Origin: UBA4572 sp049965515
GTDB lineage: Bacteria > Nitrospirota > Leptospirillia > Leptospirillales > Leptospirillaceae
Direction of reading: 5' to 3'
Assembly (NCBI GenBank): GCA_049965515.1
Contig: JBMFWG010000018.1
Location: 1 to 39,334 of the forward strand
DNA length: 39,334 nucleotides
A program made the translations under genes and the position numbers. The notes beneath the pieces were generated by a model that was not told the DNA's origin, did not search any database, and saw only the letters and a program-made list of their open reading frames with translations. Of this stretch, positions 16,234 through 25,781 are shown piece by piece; position 1 is the first letter of the stretch; every line of letters starts with the position of its first letter.

Positions 16234-16653
16234 ATGCTGGAACAGACCTTGGCCATTGTGAAACCGGATGCCGTCCGGAAGAAGTTTACCGGAGCCATCC
16301 TGGCCCGTTATGAAAAGGAGGGCTTCCGGATACGCGCCGTCAAGATGCGTCATCTGTCGAAGGCCGAAGCGGAAGGCTTCTATGCCGTCCACCGGGAACG
16401 CCCCTTCTTCCGGAGCCTGGTGGACTTCATGGTGAGCGGCCCGGTCGTTCTTGTCGTTCTTGAAAAAGAGGGAGCCATCCTTGCCCATCGGACCCTGATG
16501 GGGGCGACTGATCCGGCCAAGGCCGAGAAGGAGACCCTTCGCGCCCACTTTGGCGAATCCATCGAATGTAACGCCGTTCATGGTTCGGATTCGGTCGAGA
16601 CGGCGCGCTTTGAAATTCCCTATTTCTTCCCTACGGTCGAAATCGTCGGCTAA
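16234..16653 (+). CDS. ndk: Nucleoside diphosphate kinase
   Basis: Transfers the gamma phosphate of ATP to other nucleoside diphosphates, balancing NTP and dNTP pools in the cytoplasm. The N-terminus 'LAIVKPDAV', 'RERPFF' and the active-site block 'NAVHGSDS' with the phosphorylated histidine at residue 116 are all present. At 139 residues it has the family's usual length. The ATG at 16234 follows AAGGAG at a good distance, whereas the open frame from 16195 adds only unrelated residues. The next gene begins three bases after the stop, so both are transcribed from the promoter at 16150-16178. Confidence 0.97.
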   Translation: MLEQTLAIVKPDAVRKKFTGAILARYEKEGFRIRAVKMRHLSKAEAEGFYAVHRERPFFRSLVDFMVSGPVVLVVLEKEGAILAHRTLMGATDPAKAEKETLRAHFGESIECNAVHGSDSVETARFEIPYFFPTVEIVG

Positions 16654-16656
16654 TCC

Positions 16657-17910
16657 ATGGCCCCTTCCTCACTCCTCATTGCCGGACGGGGTTTTCCCGC
16701 CATTTTTGCGGCCCGACTGGCAGAGGCCCGGGGATACCGGACCACCCTGTTGCTTGATCCCGATCCCGCCCCCCTTTCTCTGGTCATGGGGGCGGGGGGC
16801 GGGATCCTCTCCCGACTCGAAGCGGAGGTGGGGGCAGCGCTTTGTCCGACTTCTCCTGTTCCCCTGTCCACTCCGGTCATGCTGTCGTTGGGAGAGCCGC
16901 TCCGCTACCTAGGTGCCGCCTCTCCCGCTTCTTCCGTCTCGCCGGAGGAGGCCCGCCGCTTTCTCCTCTCCCTTGACGCCTCCCTTTCGGGGGCGATCTT
17001 TCCCGAACTGGCCCGGACTATGGCTCTCAGCCATGAGAAAACATCGGCGCGGGCTCCTTTTTTTTCCCGCCTTGCCAACTGGGTCTTCGAGCCAGAAAGG
17101 GAAAAGGAGCGGCTTCCCCGTCGCCTGAAGGCGGAGGCCCGGAGAATCCTGGCCCCGGTTGGCCCCCTTCTTTTCTCCCTGCTCCCCTTTTCGGGTCTTT
17201 CGGGGAGCGATCTTGCGGACCCTGAAGTCCTTCGCCTTCTCCAGAATGCGACCGCAGCCCGGATGATGGGCCTCCCTCCCCTGGAATTCTCTTCGGGGCC
17301 TCCTCCTGATGTCACCCTTTGGCACGGCAAGTTCCCGGCTGTCCTGGAGACGACGGGCCGCGGCCGACGGTACCAGATTGCCGGGGAGGCGGAGACGTAT
17401 GACCGGTTGCTCCTGATGACGGAGAGTTCCGACCCCGCCTTTGTCTCGGGCGTGATTGAGGTCGACCGGACGGCGCTTCCCCCCCATTGGCCCACTCTGG
17501 TCTACCTCCCGCGGGAAGAGGGAGGCGAGTCCCGGGAGGCCAGGGGCGGGGTCCTTCTCGCGGTTGAGCCATCCCGACGCGGAGGAGTGTCCCGGGGATG
17601 GCTCTGGGGAGAGATCCTACCGGGAGAAGCGCCCGCCCAGACACTGTTGTCCGGCGTCGACCGTCTCAATGGCCAGGCACTCCTTCCGGTGCTGAATCGT
17701 CCGACCCTGGTGCGCCGGGAGCCGCGTCCTTTTGTTTCCACGGGAGAGATCCCTCTCGGGGGACTTCGGGAAATGACCTCCTATCTGAAAAAAGGGGGCC
17801 ATCTTTCCCTTCTTCGGGATCCGACCCTTCTTCCCCTGGTGACCGAAGACTTCTGGGCGGATCTTTCCCTGGCTCTTCCGGCTCGGGCGACGGTGCGCTC
17901 CGGACGCTGA
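16657..17910 (+). CDS. Unknown protein with Rossmann-like N-terminus
   Basis: A 417-residue protein of unrecognised family. The first 35 residues ('LLIAGRGFPAIFAARLAEA', 'GYRTTLLLDPD') look like the opening strand-helix-strand of an FAD- or NAD(P)-binding Rossmann fold, with GRGFPA in place of GxGxxG; 'MGAGGGILSRL' follows. The middle is rich in Leu, Pro and Arg, and no membrane helix or second known motif stands out. It is 3 bases from ndk and about 130 bases before tyrS, so probably part of the same transcript. It might be an oxidoreductase-like subunit such as GlpB-type proteins, but that is a guess. Confidence 0.65.
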   Translation: MAPSSLLIAGRGFPAIFAARLAEARGYRTTLLLDPDPAPLSLVMGAGGGILSRLEAEVGAALCPTSPVPLSTPVMLSLGEPLRYLGAASPASSVSPEEARRFLLSLDASLSGAIFPELARTMALSHEKTSARAPFFSRLANWVFEPEREKERLPRRLKAEARRILAPVGPLLFSLLPFSGLSGSDLADPEVLRLLQNATAARMMGLPPLEFSSGPPPDVTLWHGKFPAVLETTGRGRRYQIAGEAETYDRLLLMTESSDPAFVSGVIEVDRTALPPHWPTLVYLPREEGGESREARGGVLLAVEPSRRGGVSRGWLWGEILPGEAPAQTLLSGVDRLNGQALLPVLNRPTLVRREPRPFVSTGEIPLGGLREMTSYLKKGGHLSLLRDPTLLPLVTEDFWADLSLALPARATVRSGR

Positions 17911-18037
17911 TCCATGGCCTTCGCCGCCCTCTTTGGAGATCGCTTTTCCTTTCCGGCCTTGGCTGCCGACCGGTATTTCTGGGAATTCGCGACCGGGATT
18001 TTCCCGTTTCTGACCTCAAGACAAAGGCCCTTTTCTG

Positions 18038-19228
18038 ATGACAGACTCCGTCTCTTCTGCCCTTGATCGCCTCCTTCGCGGGACCGCCGACTGCGTGAGC
18101 CCGGAGGACCTCCGCCAGAAGCTTGAACGTTCGGCCAAGACCGGTAAGCCCCTTCGGATCAAGGCGGGATTCGATCCCACGGCTCCCGATCTCCACATCG
18201 GCCATGCCGTCCTCCTTCTCAAGCTCCGGGAGTTCCAGGATCTTGGCCATCGGGTGCATTTTCTCATCGGGGACTTTACCGGCATGATCGGCGACCCCAC
18301 GGGCCGCTCGGAGATTCGCAAGCCTCTCTCTCCCGACGATATCCGGGACAATGCCGCCACCTATGCTGCCCAGGTCGACCGGATCCTCGACCGGGACCGC
18401 ACCGAGGTGGTCTATAACAGCCGGTGGATGGCCGAGCTGGGCGCCGAAGGGATGATCCGCCTGGCGGCCCGTCAGACCGTTGCCCACTTTCTCGACCGGG
18501 ACGACTTCAAGCAGCGCATGGAGAAGACGCTCCCCATTCACCTTCACGAGCTCCTCTATCCCCTCATCCAGGGGTACGATTCCGTGGCTCTCCAATCCGA
18601 CGTGGAGCTCGGCGGCACCGACCAGCTCTTCAACCTCCTGGTGGGGCGGGACCTTCAGCGCTCCTATGGTCAGGAGCCCCAGGTGGTGCTCACCCTGCCG
18701 CTTCTGGTGGGGACCGACGGGGAGAAGAAGATGAGCAAGAGCCTGAAAAATGCCGTGGGTCTCCTCGATCCTCCGGGAGAGATGTTCGGCAAGCTCATGT
18801 CCATTCCCGACTCGGCCACCCCTTCCTATGCCCTTCTCCTGACCCGTCTTGCCGAGAGCGAGATCTCGGACCTTCATCCCCGGGAGGCCAAGGCGACTGT
18901 GGCTCAGGCCATCACGGCCCGCTTCCACGGCGAGGACGCGGCCCGAATGGCCCGGGAGGCCTTTGACCGACAGTTCTCCCGTCGGGAACTCCCTTCGGAG
19001 ATTGCCGGATTTGTGGTGGATGGACCCACTCCGGTGCGTCTTTCAACCATCATGGTGCGCTCCGGAGCCGCCCGCTCGGAGAGCCTGGCCAAGCAGCTCA
19101 TTCGCCAGGGGGCGGTGGACCTCGACGGCTCTCCCGTCTCCGACCTCTTTTGCGAAATCGTTCCCGCCGGCCAGCTCCTTCGGGTGGGAAAGAGGTTTTA
19201 CTGCCGCCTTCTCCCCCAAGAGGACTGA
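18038..19228 (+). CDS. tyrS: Tyrosyl-tRNA synthetase
   Basis: Charges tRNA-Tyr with tyrosine in the cytoplasm. The class I signature appears as 'LHIGH' (HIGH at 53-56) and 'KKMSKS' (231-235). The tyrosine-binding part is recognisable ('GFDPTAP', 'LIGDFTGMIGDPTG', 'LLYPLIQGYDSV', 'ELGGTDQLFNLL'). The last 65 residues form an S4-type RNA-binding domain ('AKQLIRQGAVDLDGSPV'). Length of 396 residues matches the group with a GFDPT start. The ATG at 18038 is preceded by AAAGG. The gene is followed by a folded spacer and then copA. Confidence 0.97.
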   Translation: MTDSVSSALDRLLRGTADCVSPEDLRQKLERSAKTGKPLRIKAGFDPTAPDLHIGHAVLLLKLREFQDLGHRVHFLIGDFTGMIGDPTGRSEIRKPLSPDDIRDNAATYAAQVDRILDRDRTEVVYNSRWMAELGAEGMIRLAARQTVAHFLDRDDFKQRMEKTLPIHLHELLYPLIQGYDSVALQSDVELGGTDQLFNLLVGRDLQRSYGQEPQVVLTLPLLVGTDGEKKMSKSLKNAVGLLDPPGEMFGKLMSIPDSATPSYALLLTRLAESEISDLHPREAKATVAQAITARFHGEDAARMAREAFDRQFSRRELPSEIAGFVVDGPTPVRLSTIMVRSGAARSESLAKQLIRQGAVDLDGSPVSDLFCEIVPAGQLLRVGKRFYCRLLPQED

Positions 19229-19230
19229 CG

Positions 19231-19275
19231 CTCCGGGGAGGGGACGATCCCCTGTTGCTGGCCGTGCCTCCGGAG
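19231..19275 (+). promoter_or_regulatory. Folded spacer covering the copA ribosome site
   Basis: An inner hairpin AGGGGA/TCCCCT (19239-19253) and an outer pairing CTCCGG (19231-19236) with CCGGAG (19270-19275) occupy the gap between tyrS and copA. The outer stem includes the GGAG nearest the copA start. No T-run follows, so it is more likely a read-through attenuating structure than a clean terminator. Confidence 0.3.
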
Positions 19276-19287
19276 TAAAATAAAAGA

Positions 19288-21837
19288 ATGACTCCGACAC
19301 CCTCTCCTCCCGGACCCGTTCCCGGGACCCTCCCTTCCGATGCGTCTGAGACGCTTTGTGATGCCGATTTCCCCGTCACCGGCATGACCTGTGCCGCCTG
19401 CTCGGGGAGGGTGGCCCGAGCCCTTAAAAAGCTTCCCGGGGTGGCCGACGTCTCGGTCAACCTGGCCACCCATCGTGCCTCTCTTCGCTATAATCCCGCC
19501 CGCCTCTCTCCCTCCTCCATTCTTTCCACCGTCACGGAGGCTGGCTATGGAGCCCAGCCGGAGTCTCTTCTTCTCGAGATATCTCCGGCACTGGGGTCCG
19601 GAGACGACCGCCGGCTCACCGAGGCCCTTGAGGGCGTTCCCGGAGTGGTGAAGGTCTCCCTGGTTCCCTCCCTCTCCCGCGTCGAAGTCTTTTGTCTTCA
19701 GGGGGAGGGGCTTGAGGAGCGTCTTCTCGAGGCCCTCTCCCGGGCAGGATTCTCCGGTCGGGTCGAGACCGGGGGCAAGGAGGCGGAGGCGGGATCCCGG
19801 GAGATTTTCCTCCTGGTGCGGGATCTGGGAATCTCCGCTCTTCTCTCTCTTCCCTTGATGGTCCTGTCCATGGCCGGCCCCCGGACCCCGGGTCTCTCCC
19901 GGATCTTTCCCGAGGCCTCCTCGAGGCATATTCTGGAGGCGGCCCTGGCGCTGGCGGTCTTTTTTGGACCGGGTCGCCGTTTCCTGGTCCCGGGTCTCCG
20001 GGCCTACCGACATCGTTCTCCTGACATGAACAGCCTGGTTCTCACCGGGACGGGAGCGGCTCTTCTCTATAGCCTCCTGGTCTCCCTCGCGCCCGCTCTC
20101 TTCCCGGAGGGGGACCGCCATGTCTATTTCGAGACGACCGGCATGGTAATTACGGTGATCCTTCTGGGGCGGACTCTGGAGGCTCGGGCCCGGAGAAAGA
20201 CGGGAGACGCCCTGGCGGCTTTCGCGGCCCTGGTGCCCGACCGGGCAGAGCGTCGCCAGGCGGAAGGGGGATGGCAGACCGTCCCAGTTTCAGAGCTGTT
20301 GCCAGGCGATCTCGTGCGAGTTCCCGCCGGGGAGAGGATCCCCGCCGACGGGATCGTGGTGCGGGGACAGGCCCGGGTGGATCTCTCCTCCATGACAGGG
20401 GAGCCTGTTCCCGTGTCGGTGAGAGCGGATTCCCGGGTCTTCTGCGGGACCTCTCCCACCGACGGGACGCTGGAGATCCTCGTCGAGGCCGTTGGCGACC
20501 AGACCCGTCTCTCGGGGATAGTCCGGGCGGTGCTCAGGGCCCAGGGAGCGAAGCTTCCCGTGGAAGCCCTGGCCGACCGGGTGGTGGCCCTCTTTACCCC
20601 GGCAGTCCTTCTCATCTCACTGTTGAGCTTTATCCTCTGGCTCTTTCTCGACTCCTCGGGCCAGGGGCTCATCCATGGCCTCGAGAGTGCCGTGGCCGTC
20701 CTTCTGGTTGCCTGTCCCTGCGCCATGGGGCTTGCGACCCCTGCGGCGGTGATGGTGGCCACGGGGCGTGCCGCTCGCCTGGGAATCCTCTTTCGCCGGG
20801 GAGAGTCCCTTGAGTCTCTCTCCCGGGTGGGGACCGTCTTCTTCGACAAGACCGGAACCCTGACCCTGGGAGCCCCGGCGGTGGTGGATCGTGCTGTTGT
20901 TGCCGGCGAAAGTCTGGAAGGTCTTCTCTCTCTGGCGGCGGGAATGGAGAACGGATCGACCCATCCGTTGGGCCGGGCCATTGTGGAGGCGTCGCGACGA
21001 GAGGGGATCCCCCCGGCTCCGGTCGAGGAGGTTACGGTGCTGCCGGGACGGGGGCTTCGGGGAGTCCTTGGGGGCGAGACGGTCCTTCTGGGTAGCCGGC
21101 GCCTTCTGGAGGAAAACGGGATCGACCTTCGGGAGATGGAGGCGCAGGGAAGACTCTGGGAGGGCGGGGCGGCTACCGTGGTCTATGTGGCGCGAGGAAG
21201 AGAAAGTCTCGGGGCCCTGGCGCTGGATGACCCGCTCCGCCCGGAGAGCGTCGAGGTGGCGGAGTGCCTTCGGCAAATGGGCCTCTCCCTGGCACTGGTG
21301 ACCGGGGACGGAGCCGGACCTGCCGCTGCGGTGGCGGAGCGCCTCAAGATCCCGGAAGTCCATGCCGGGTGTGACCCTCTGGAAAAGGGCACGATCGTCG
21401 GATCGGCCGTCGGCCGGGGAGAGCGGGTGGCCTTTGTCGGAGACGGGATCAACGATGCCCCCGCCCTGGCATCTGCCACCGTGGGCCTCGCCCTCTCCTC
21501 GGGAACCGGAGTCGCTGTGGAGACTGCGGATGTCACACTGGCCGGGCCGGGAATCACCCGGCTTCCCGCGGCGATCGCCCTCTCCCGCCAGACCCTCCGG
21601 ACCATCCGGATGAACCTTGTCTGGGCCTTCGGGTACAATATTCTTCTCATTCCCCTGGCGGCGGGGGCGGCCCGCCCCTTTTGGGGACTTTCGCTGACTC
21701 CCATGATGGCCGGAGCGGCCATGGGGCTCTCCAGCGTGCTGGTGGTGGGCAATAGCCTGAGGCTTGCGGGCTTTGCCCGGGGAACATCAATCGATAGATC
21801 CTTTGAGAAGGAGCAAGGATGGCAACGACAGTCCTGA
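19288..21837 (+). CDS. copA: Cu(I)-exporting P1B-type ATPase
   Basis: Pumps Cu(I) out of the cytoplasm using ATP. Seen in order: an N-terminal metal-binding domain with GMTCAAC (32-38), a second such domain without cysteines (about 95-165), six to eight membrane helices, the actuator motif 'MTGEPVP', the membrane metal site CPC (476-478), 'DKTGTLT' with Asp520 as the phosphorylated residue, 'HPLG' and 'GDGINDAPALA'. The last helices have 'FGYNILLIPLAAG' and 'MGLSSVLVV', the YN and MxxSS marks of copper rather than zinc pumps. At 849 residues it is slightly long because of the two N-terminal domains. copZ overlaps its 3' end. Confidence 0.96.
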   Translation: MTPTPSPPGPVPGTLPSDASETLCDADFPVTGMTCAACSGRVARALKKLPGVADVSVNLATHRASLRYNPARLSPSSILSTVTEAGYGAQPESLLLEISPALGSGDDRRLTEALEGVPGVVKVSLVPSLSRVEVFCLQGEGLEERLLEALSRAGFSGRVETGGKEAEAGSREIFLLVRDLGISALLSLPLMVLSMAGPRTPGLSRIFPEASSRHILEAALALAVFFGPGRRFLVPGLRAYRHRSPDMNSLVLTGTGAALLYSLLVSLAPALFPEGDRHVYFETTGMVITVILLGRTLEARARRKTGDALAAFAALVPDRAERRQAEGGWQTVPVSELLPGDLVRVPAGERIPADGIVVRGQARVDLSSMTGEPVPVSVRADSRVFCGTSPTDGTLEILVEAVGDQTRLSGIVRAVLRAQGAKLPVEALADRVVALFTPAVLLISLLSFILWLFLDSSGQGLIHGLESAVAVLLVACPCAMGLATPAAVMVATGRAARLGILFRRGESLESLSRVGTVFFDKTGTLTLGAPAVVDRAVVAGESLEGLLSLAAGMENGSTHPLGRAIVEASRREGIPPAPVEEVTVLPGRGLRGVLGGETVLLGSRRLLEENGIDLREMEAQGRLWEGGAATVVYVARGRESLGALALDDPLRPESVEVAECLRQMGLSLALVTGDGAGPAAAVAERLKIPEVHAGCDPLEKGTIVGSAVGRGERVAFVGDGINDAPALASATVGLALSSGTGVAVETADVTLAGPGITRLPAAIALSRQTLRTIRMNLVWAFGYNILLIPLAAGAARPFWGLSLTPMMAGAAMGLSSVLVVGNSLRLAGFARGTSIDRSFEKEQGWQRQS

Positions 21838-22016
21838 AGGTGGGGGGCATGACCTGCAACCATTGTGTGATGGCGGTGACGAAGGCTCTGGAGGCGGTGC
21901 CGGGCGTGACAAAGGCCCATGTCTCTCTGGAAAAGGGCCAGGCGGTGGTGGAGGGGAGCGCTCCCCGGGAGGCCCTGGTGGGGGCGATCAAGGCCGAAGA
22001 CTACGAGGTGGAATGA
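21819..22016 (+). CDS. copZ: Copper chaperone of the CopZ type
   Basis: A 65-residue HMA-fold copper carrier with 'GGMTCNHC' (Cys13 and Cys16) that would deliver Cu(I) to CopA. It starts inside the last 19 bases of copA, with AAGGAG ahead of the ATG, so the two are translated together. Length and the pattern 'VPGVTKAHVSLEKGQAVVEG' are typical. No separate promoter is seen. Confidence 0.95.
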   Translation: MATTVLKVGGMTCNHCVMAVTKALEAVPGVTKAHVSLEKGQAVVEGSAPREALVGAIKAEDYEVE

Positions 22017-22195
22017 TCGCCTCACGGGGGTTTGGGGAGGCGGAGAGGGAGTCATTGCCCCGGAATCGGGACGGAAAAGGACTCTTTGCGCCTCCGGCGC
22101 TCTTGCCGGCTTCTTGTGGCAGGAAGGGGCGATTCATCCCGGGGGAGAGGATCGAGAAAGACGGATGACCTTGAGGCTGGAAAAGAGGGGGAAAA

Positions 22196-25100
22196 TCAGC
22201 GGACCCCGCTGGGCTCCCTTCGTCCCTGGGCGCGGGTGCGGATGGCAACGAGGTAGGAAGAAAGCGCCGGGTCAAGCTCCTTGGAGAGAACGACCGCATC
22301 GGGGCCGAACCGGGACTTGAGCCGAAGGATCAGCTCCTCGGAGGGCGAGACGTTCTGTCGGGTGGGGATGAGGTAGCGGGCCCGGGGGGGAACCATCTCG
22401 GTGATCTCAAGCAGGGAGGGCAGGGGGCCGGGGTGGGCTCCGAGGATCTCCCGGAGATCTTCGAGGTCCCGGCGGACAAGGCCATCGGTCTTAAGCTGGA
22501 TGCGGACCATCTTGTAGAGCACCGAGCTCAGCTGGGAGAGGGTCGTGACCCGGGTGGTGCGGAGCTTGGTGCCGAAGTCGTTGCGCTCGAGGGTGCCGGT
22601 GACATAGAGGGGCGCGGAGAGGGCCAGTTCACTTTGGCAGGAGGCGTAGATATCGGGGAAGAGCACCATCTCCAGTGACTGCTCGAAGTCCATGAGGGTG
22701 ACCTGGGCCATCTTGTCGCCCTTCTTTGTCTTGATCTCCCGGATGGCCGAGACGATCCCGAAAACGCTCACGGTGCTCCCCTCGGCCTGGCCTTCGAGCT
22801 GGCCCAGGGAAGGGCATTCGAGCTCCTCGGCGATCTTTATGTAGGGAGTCATGGGATGGCGGGAGAGGTAGAAGCCCAGCCCCTCCCTCTCGGCCTTGAG
22901 GAGTGTCTTCTCGTCCCACTCCGGGACGCTGGTCCAGGGGGCCTCCGGTTCCTTATCCTGCTCGAATTCACGAAAGAGCTTCCCCATCTTTGACTTTTTT
23001 GGCTTCTTGAGTCCCGCGACCCACTCCAGGAGAGGATCGATGTTGGCCATGGCGGCGGCCCGGGTCGTCCCCAGGCTGTCGAAAGCGCCAGCCTTGACCA
23101 GGGCCTCCACGACCCGGCGGTTGACCTTGTGGCCGTCGATCCGCTTCATGAAGTCGGGGAAGGAGAGGAAGGGACCTCCGGCAGTACGGATCTCCAGGAT
23201 CGCCTCCACGGCCTGCCGGCCAACGTTCTTGACCGCTCCGAGGCCGAACCGGATCGTTCGTCCGGGGAGGACGGTGAAGTCCAGGAGGCTCTCGTTGATA
23301 TCGGGGGAGAGCACCCGGATGTCGAGCTCCCTGGCCCCGGCCAGGAAGGTGCCGATCTTCTCGGTGTCATCGAGGGCGTTGGTGAGGAGGGCAGCCCAGA
23401 ACTCCACAGGATAGTGCGCCTTGAGGTAGGCGGTCTGGTAGGAGATCAGGGCGTAGGCGGCGCTGTGGCTCTTGTTGAAGCCGTACCCCGCAAAGTGGGC
23501 CATGAGTTCGAAGATGTGGTCGGCCGTCGTCTTGTCCGTCTTCCTCTCGACGGCGCCAGTGATGAAGAGGCCTTTCATCTTCTCCATCTCTTCGGGCTTC
23601 TTCTTCCCCATGGCGCGGCGGAGGAGATCGGCGTCGCCCAAGGAAAATCCCGCCAGGACGTTGGCGATCTGCATGACCTGTTCCTGGTAGACAATGACTC
23701 CGTAAGTCTCCCGGAGAATGGGCTCAAGGGCCGGATGCTCGTAGACGATCTCCCTGGGGTTCTTCTTTCGCCGGATGAAGTCGTCGACCATCCCTGAGTT
23801 GATGGGGCCCGGCCGGTACAGGGCCAGAAGGGCGATCAGGTCCTCGAAGACCTCGGGGGCCAGCTTCACGAGAAGGTCGGTCATCCCGCGGGATTCGAGC
23901 TGGAAGATCCCGAGGGTCTTTCCCCCCTGGAGGAAGGCGTAAGTCTCGGGGTCGTCAAGGGGGATCCGGTCGATGTCGAAGTCCGGGGTGTGGACCCGGA
24001 TCCGACGGACAGCATCCTCGATGAGGGTCAGGGTCGTAAGCCCCAGAAAGTCGAACTTGACCAGCCCGACCTTTTCCACGTCGTCCTTGGTGAACTGGGT
24101 GACCGTCTCCCCGCCGGCGCCCCGCATGAGGGGGACGTGGCCGGAGAGGGGGTCCTGGCTGATGACGATCCCCGCCGCATGGATGGAGGCGTGGCGGGTG
24201 ATCCCCTCGAGCTTCATCGAGAGGGAGACCAGGCGGTCGATGGCCGGGTCCTTCTCACGAAGCTCCCGGAACTCCTTGTTCTGCTCCAGGGCTTTTTCCA
24301 GAGTCATCTCCAGGGCGGTGGGGATCATCTTGGCCACCCGGTCCACCTCGGCGTAGGTCATGCCCAGCACCCGTCCCACGTCCCGGATCGAGGCCTTGGC
24401 CCCCATCGTCCCGAAGGTGGCGATCATGGAGACCCGGTCCGCCCCGTATTTCTTCATCACATAGTCGATGACCTCCCCGCGGCGGTTCATGCAAAAGTCC
24501 ACGTCGATGTCGGGGAGGCTCACCCGTTCGGGATTCAAAAAGCGCTCGAAGAGAAGGCCGAAGGCGATGGGGTCGATGTTGGTGATGCGAAGCGACCAGG
24601 CCACCAGCGACCCCGCGGCCGATCCCCGTCCCGGTCCCACCGCGATTCCTCTCTCCCGGGCCTTCCGGATGAAGTCCCACACAATGAGAAAGTACCCGGC
24701 AAAGCCCATTTCCAGGATCACTGCGATCTCCCGCTCCAGACGCGCCCGGTAGAGCTCCTTTTTTTCCGGGTCGAAGGCTTTTTCTCCGAAGCGAACCTCC
24801 AGCCCCTCCCGGCTTCTGTCGCAGAAGAGCTCGTTGATCGTGCGGCCGGTCTCGCCCACGTCGGGAACGTATTCCGGCATGTAGGTCTTCTTGAGATCCA
24901 GCGTCAGGTCGATACGCTCGGCGATGGCCAGGGTGTTCTCCACCGCCTCGGGGATCTCCCGGAAGGCCTCGATGACCTCGTCGGGGCTCTTTAGGTAGAA
25001 CTCCTCGGCGCCGAAGCGGAGACGGTTGGGGTCGTCGAGGGTCTTTCCCGTCTGCAGGCAGAGAAGAATGTCGTGGGGAAGGGCGTCTTCCCGGTCGAGG

Positions 25101-25777
25101 TAGTGGCAGTCGTTGGTGGCCACGACGGGGATCTGCATCTCCCGGGAAAGAGCCAGAAGTTCCCGGTTGGCCACCCGTTGCTCCTCGAGGCCGTTGGCCT
25201 GGAGTTCGAAGAAGTAGCGGCCCGGGCCAAAGATGTTCCGAAAAAGGTCGGCGGTGGCACAGGCCCTTTCCCGCTCCCCTCGGGTGAGGAGGTAGCTTAC
25301 CTGCCCCTTGAGGCAGCCCGACAGGGCGATGAGCCCTTCCCGGTGGCGGTAGAGAAGCTCGAAGTCGGCCCGGGGACGGTAGTAGAAGCCTTCGAGGTGC
25401 GCCCGGGAGACGATTTCGAGGAGGTTCTGGTAGCCGGTGAGGTTCTCGGCCAGGAGGGTGAGGTGGAAAGAGGCGTTGTTGATCTTCTTGCCGCCATTGG
25501 GGCCTCCGGAGGGCATGAGAAGCTCCTCCCGGTCGAAGCGCGAGCGAGGGGTGACGTAGATCTCGCACCCGAGGATCGGCTTGACCCCGTGTTTCTGGGC
25601 CTCCCGGTAGAACTCCAGGGCTCCGAAGAGGTTGCCATGGTCGGTCATGGCAACGGCAGGCATGCCGAGACGGGCACACTTTTCCATGAGAGGGGCGATC
25701 TTGTTTGCCCCGTCGAGGAGGCTGTACTGGGTGTGGAGGTGCAGGTGGACGAAACGTCCGGGACGGGGGGCGCTCAC
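22196..25777 (-). CDS. dnaE: DNA polymerase III alpha subunit
   Basis: Main replicative polymerase. In order: PHP domain ('HLHLHTQYSLLDG', 'AMTDHGNLFG'), polymerase palm with 'GPGRGSAAGSL' and the catalytic acids in 'LPDIDVDFC' near residue 420, fingers and beta-clamp region with 'QEQVMQIA' and 'GYGFNKSHSAAYA', helix-hairpin-helix part, and a C-terminal OB domain ('GIVSAIREIKTKKGDKM', 'LMDFEQSLEMVLF'). I start it at the GTG at 25777, preceded by GGGAGGAC, giving 1193 residues as usual for DnaE; the frame is open to 25936 but those residues overlap the helicase gene and look unrelated. It is four bases downstream of the helicase stop, last in a three-gene operon. Confidence 0.96.
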   Translation of the reverse strand: MSAPRPGRFVHLHLHTQYSLLDGANKIAPLMEKCARLGMPAVAMTDHGNLFGALEFYREAQKHGVKPILGCEIYVTPRSRFDREELLMPSGGPNGGKKINNASFHLTLLAENLTGYQNLLEIVSRAHLEGFYYRPRADFELLYRHREGLIALSGCLKGQVSYLLTRGERERACATADLFRNIFGPGRYFFELQANGLEEQRVANRELLALSREMQIPVVATNDCHYLDREDALPHDILLCLQTGKTLDDPNRLRFGAEEFYLKSPDEVIEAFREIPEAVENTLAIAERIDLTLDLKKTYMPEYVPDVGETGRTINELFCDRSREGLEVRFGEKAFDPEKKELYRARLEREIAVILEMGFAGYFLIVWDFIRKARERGIAVGPGRGSAAGSLVAWSLRITNIDPIAFGLLFERFLNPERVSLPDIDVDFCMNRRGEVIDYVMKKYGADRVSMIATFGTMGAKASIRDVGRVLGMTYAEVDRVAKMIPTALEMTLEKALEQNKEFRELREKDPAIDRLVSLSMKLEGITRHASIHAAGIVISQDPLSGHVPLMRGAGGETVTQFTKDDVEKVGLVKFDFLGLTTLTLIEDAVRRIRVHTPDFDIDRIPLDDPETYAFLQGGKTLGIFQLESRGMTDLLVKLAPEVFEDLIALLALYRPGPINSGMVDDFIRRKKNPREIVYEHPALEPILRETYGVIVYQEQVMQIANVLAGFSLGDADLLRRAMGKKKPEEMEKMKGLFITGAVERKTDKTTADHIFELMAHFAGYGFNKSHSAAYALISYQTAYLKAHYPVEFWAALLTNALDDTEKIGTFLAGARELDIRVLSPDINESLLDFTVLPGRTIRFGLGAVKNVGRQAVEAILEIRTAGGPFLSFPDFMKRIDGHKVNRRVVEALVKAGAFDSLGTTRAAAMANIDPLLEWVAGLKKPKKSKMGKLFREFEQDKEPEAPWTSVPEWDEKTLLKAEREGLGFYLSRHPMTPYIKIAEELECPSLGQLEGQAEGSTVSVFGIVSAIREIKTKKGDKMAQVTLMDFEQSLEMVLFPDIYASCQSELALSAPLYVTGTLERNDFGTKLRTTRVTTLSQLSSVLYKMVRIQLKTDGLVRRDLEDLREILGAHPGPLPSLLEITEMVPPRARYLIPTRQNVSPSEELILRLKSRFGPDAVVLSKELDPALSSYLVAIRTRAQGRREPSGVR

Positions 25778-25781
25778 CAGG

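Noticed and set aside
17911..18037. Small 41-codon frame between the Rossmann-like gene and tyrS
   Set aside because: It has no ribosome site and runs into tyrS; no support beyond being open.
17666..18928. 420-codon frame antisense to tyrS
   Set aside because: It mirrors tyrS and has no independent start signal or domain.
24255..25679. 474-codon frame on the same strand inside dnaE
   Set aside because: It is an out-of-frame reading of dnaE, rich in Arg, Gly and Pro.
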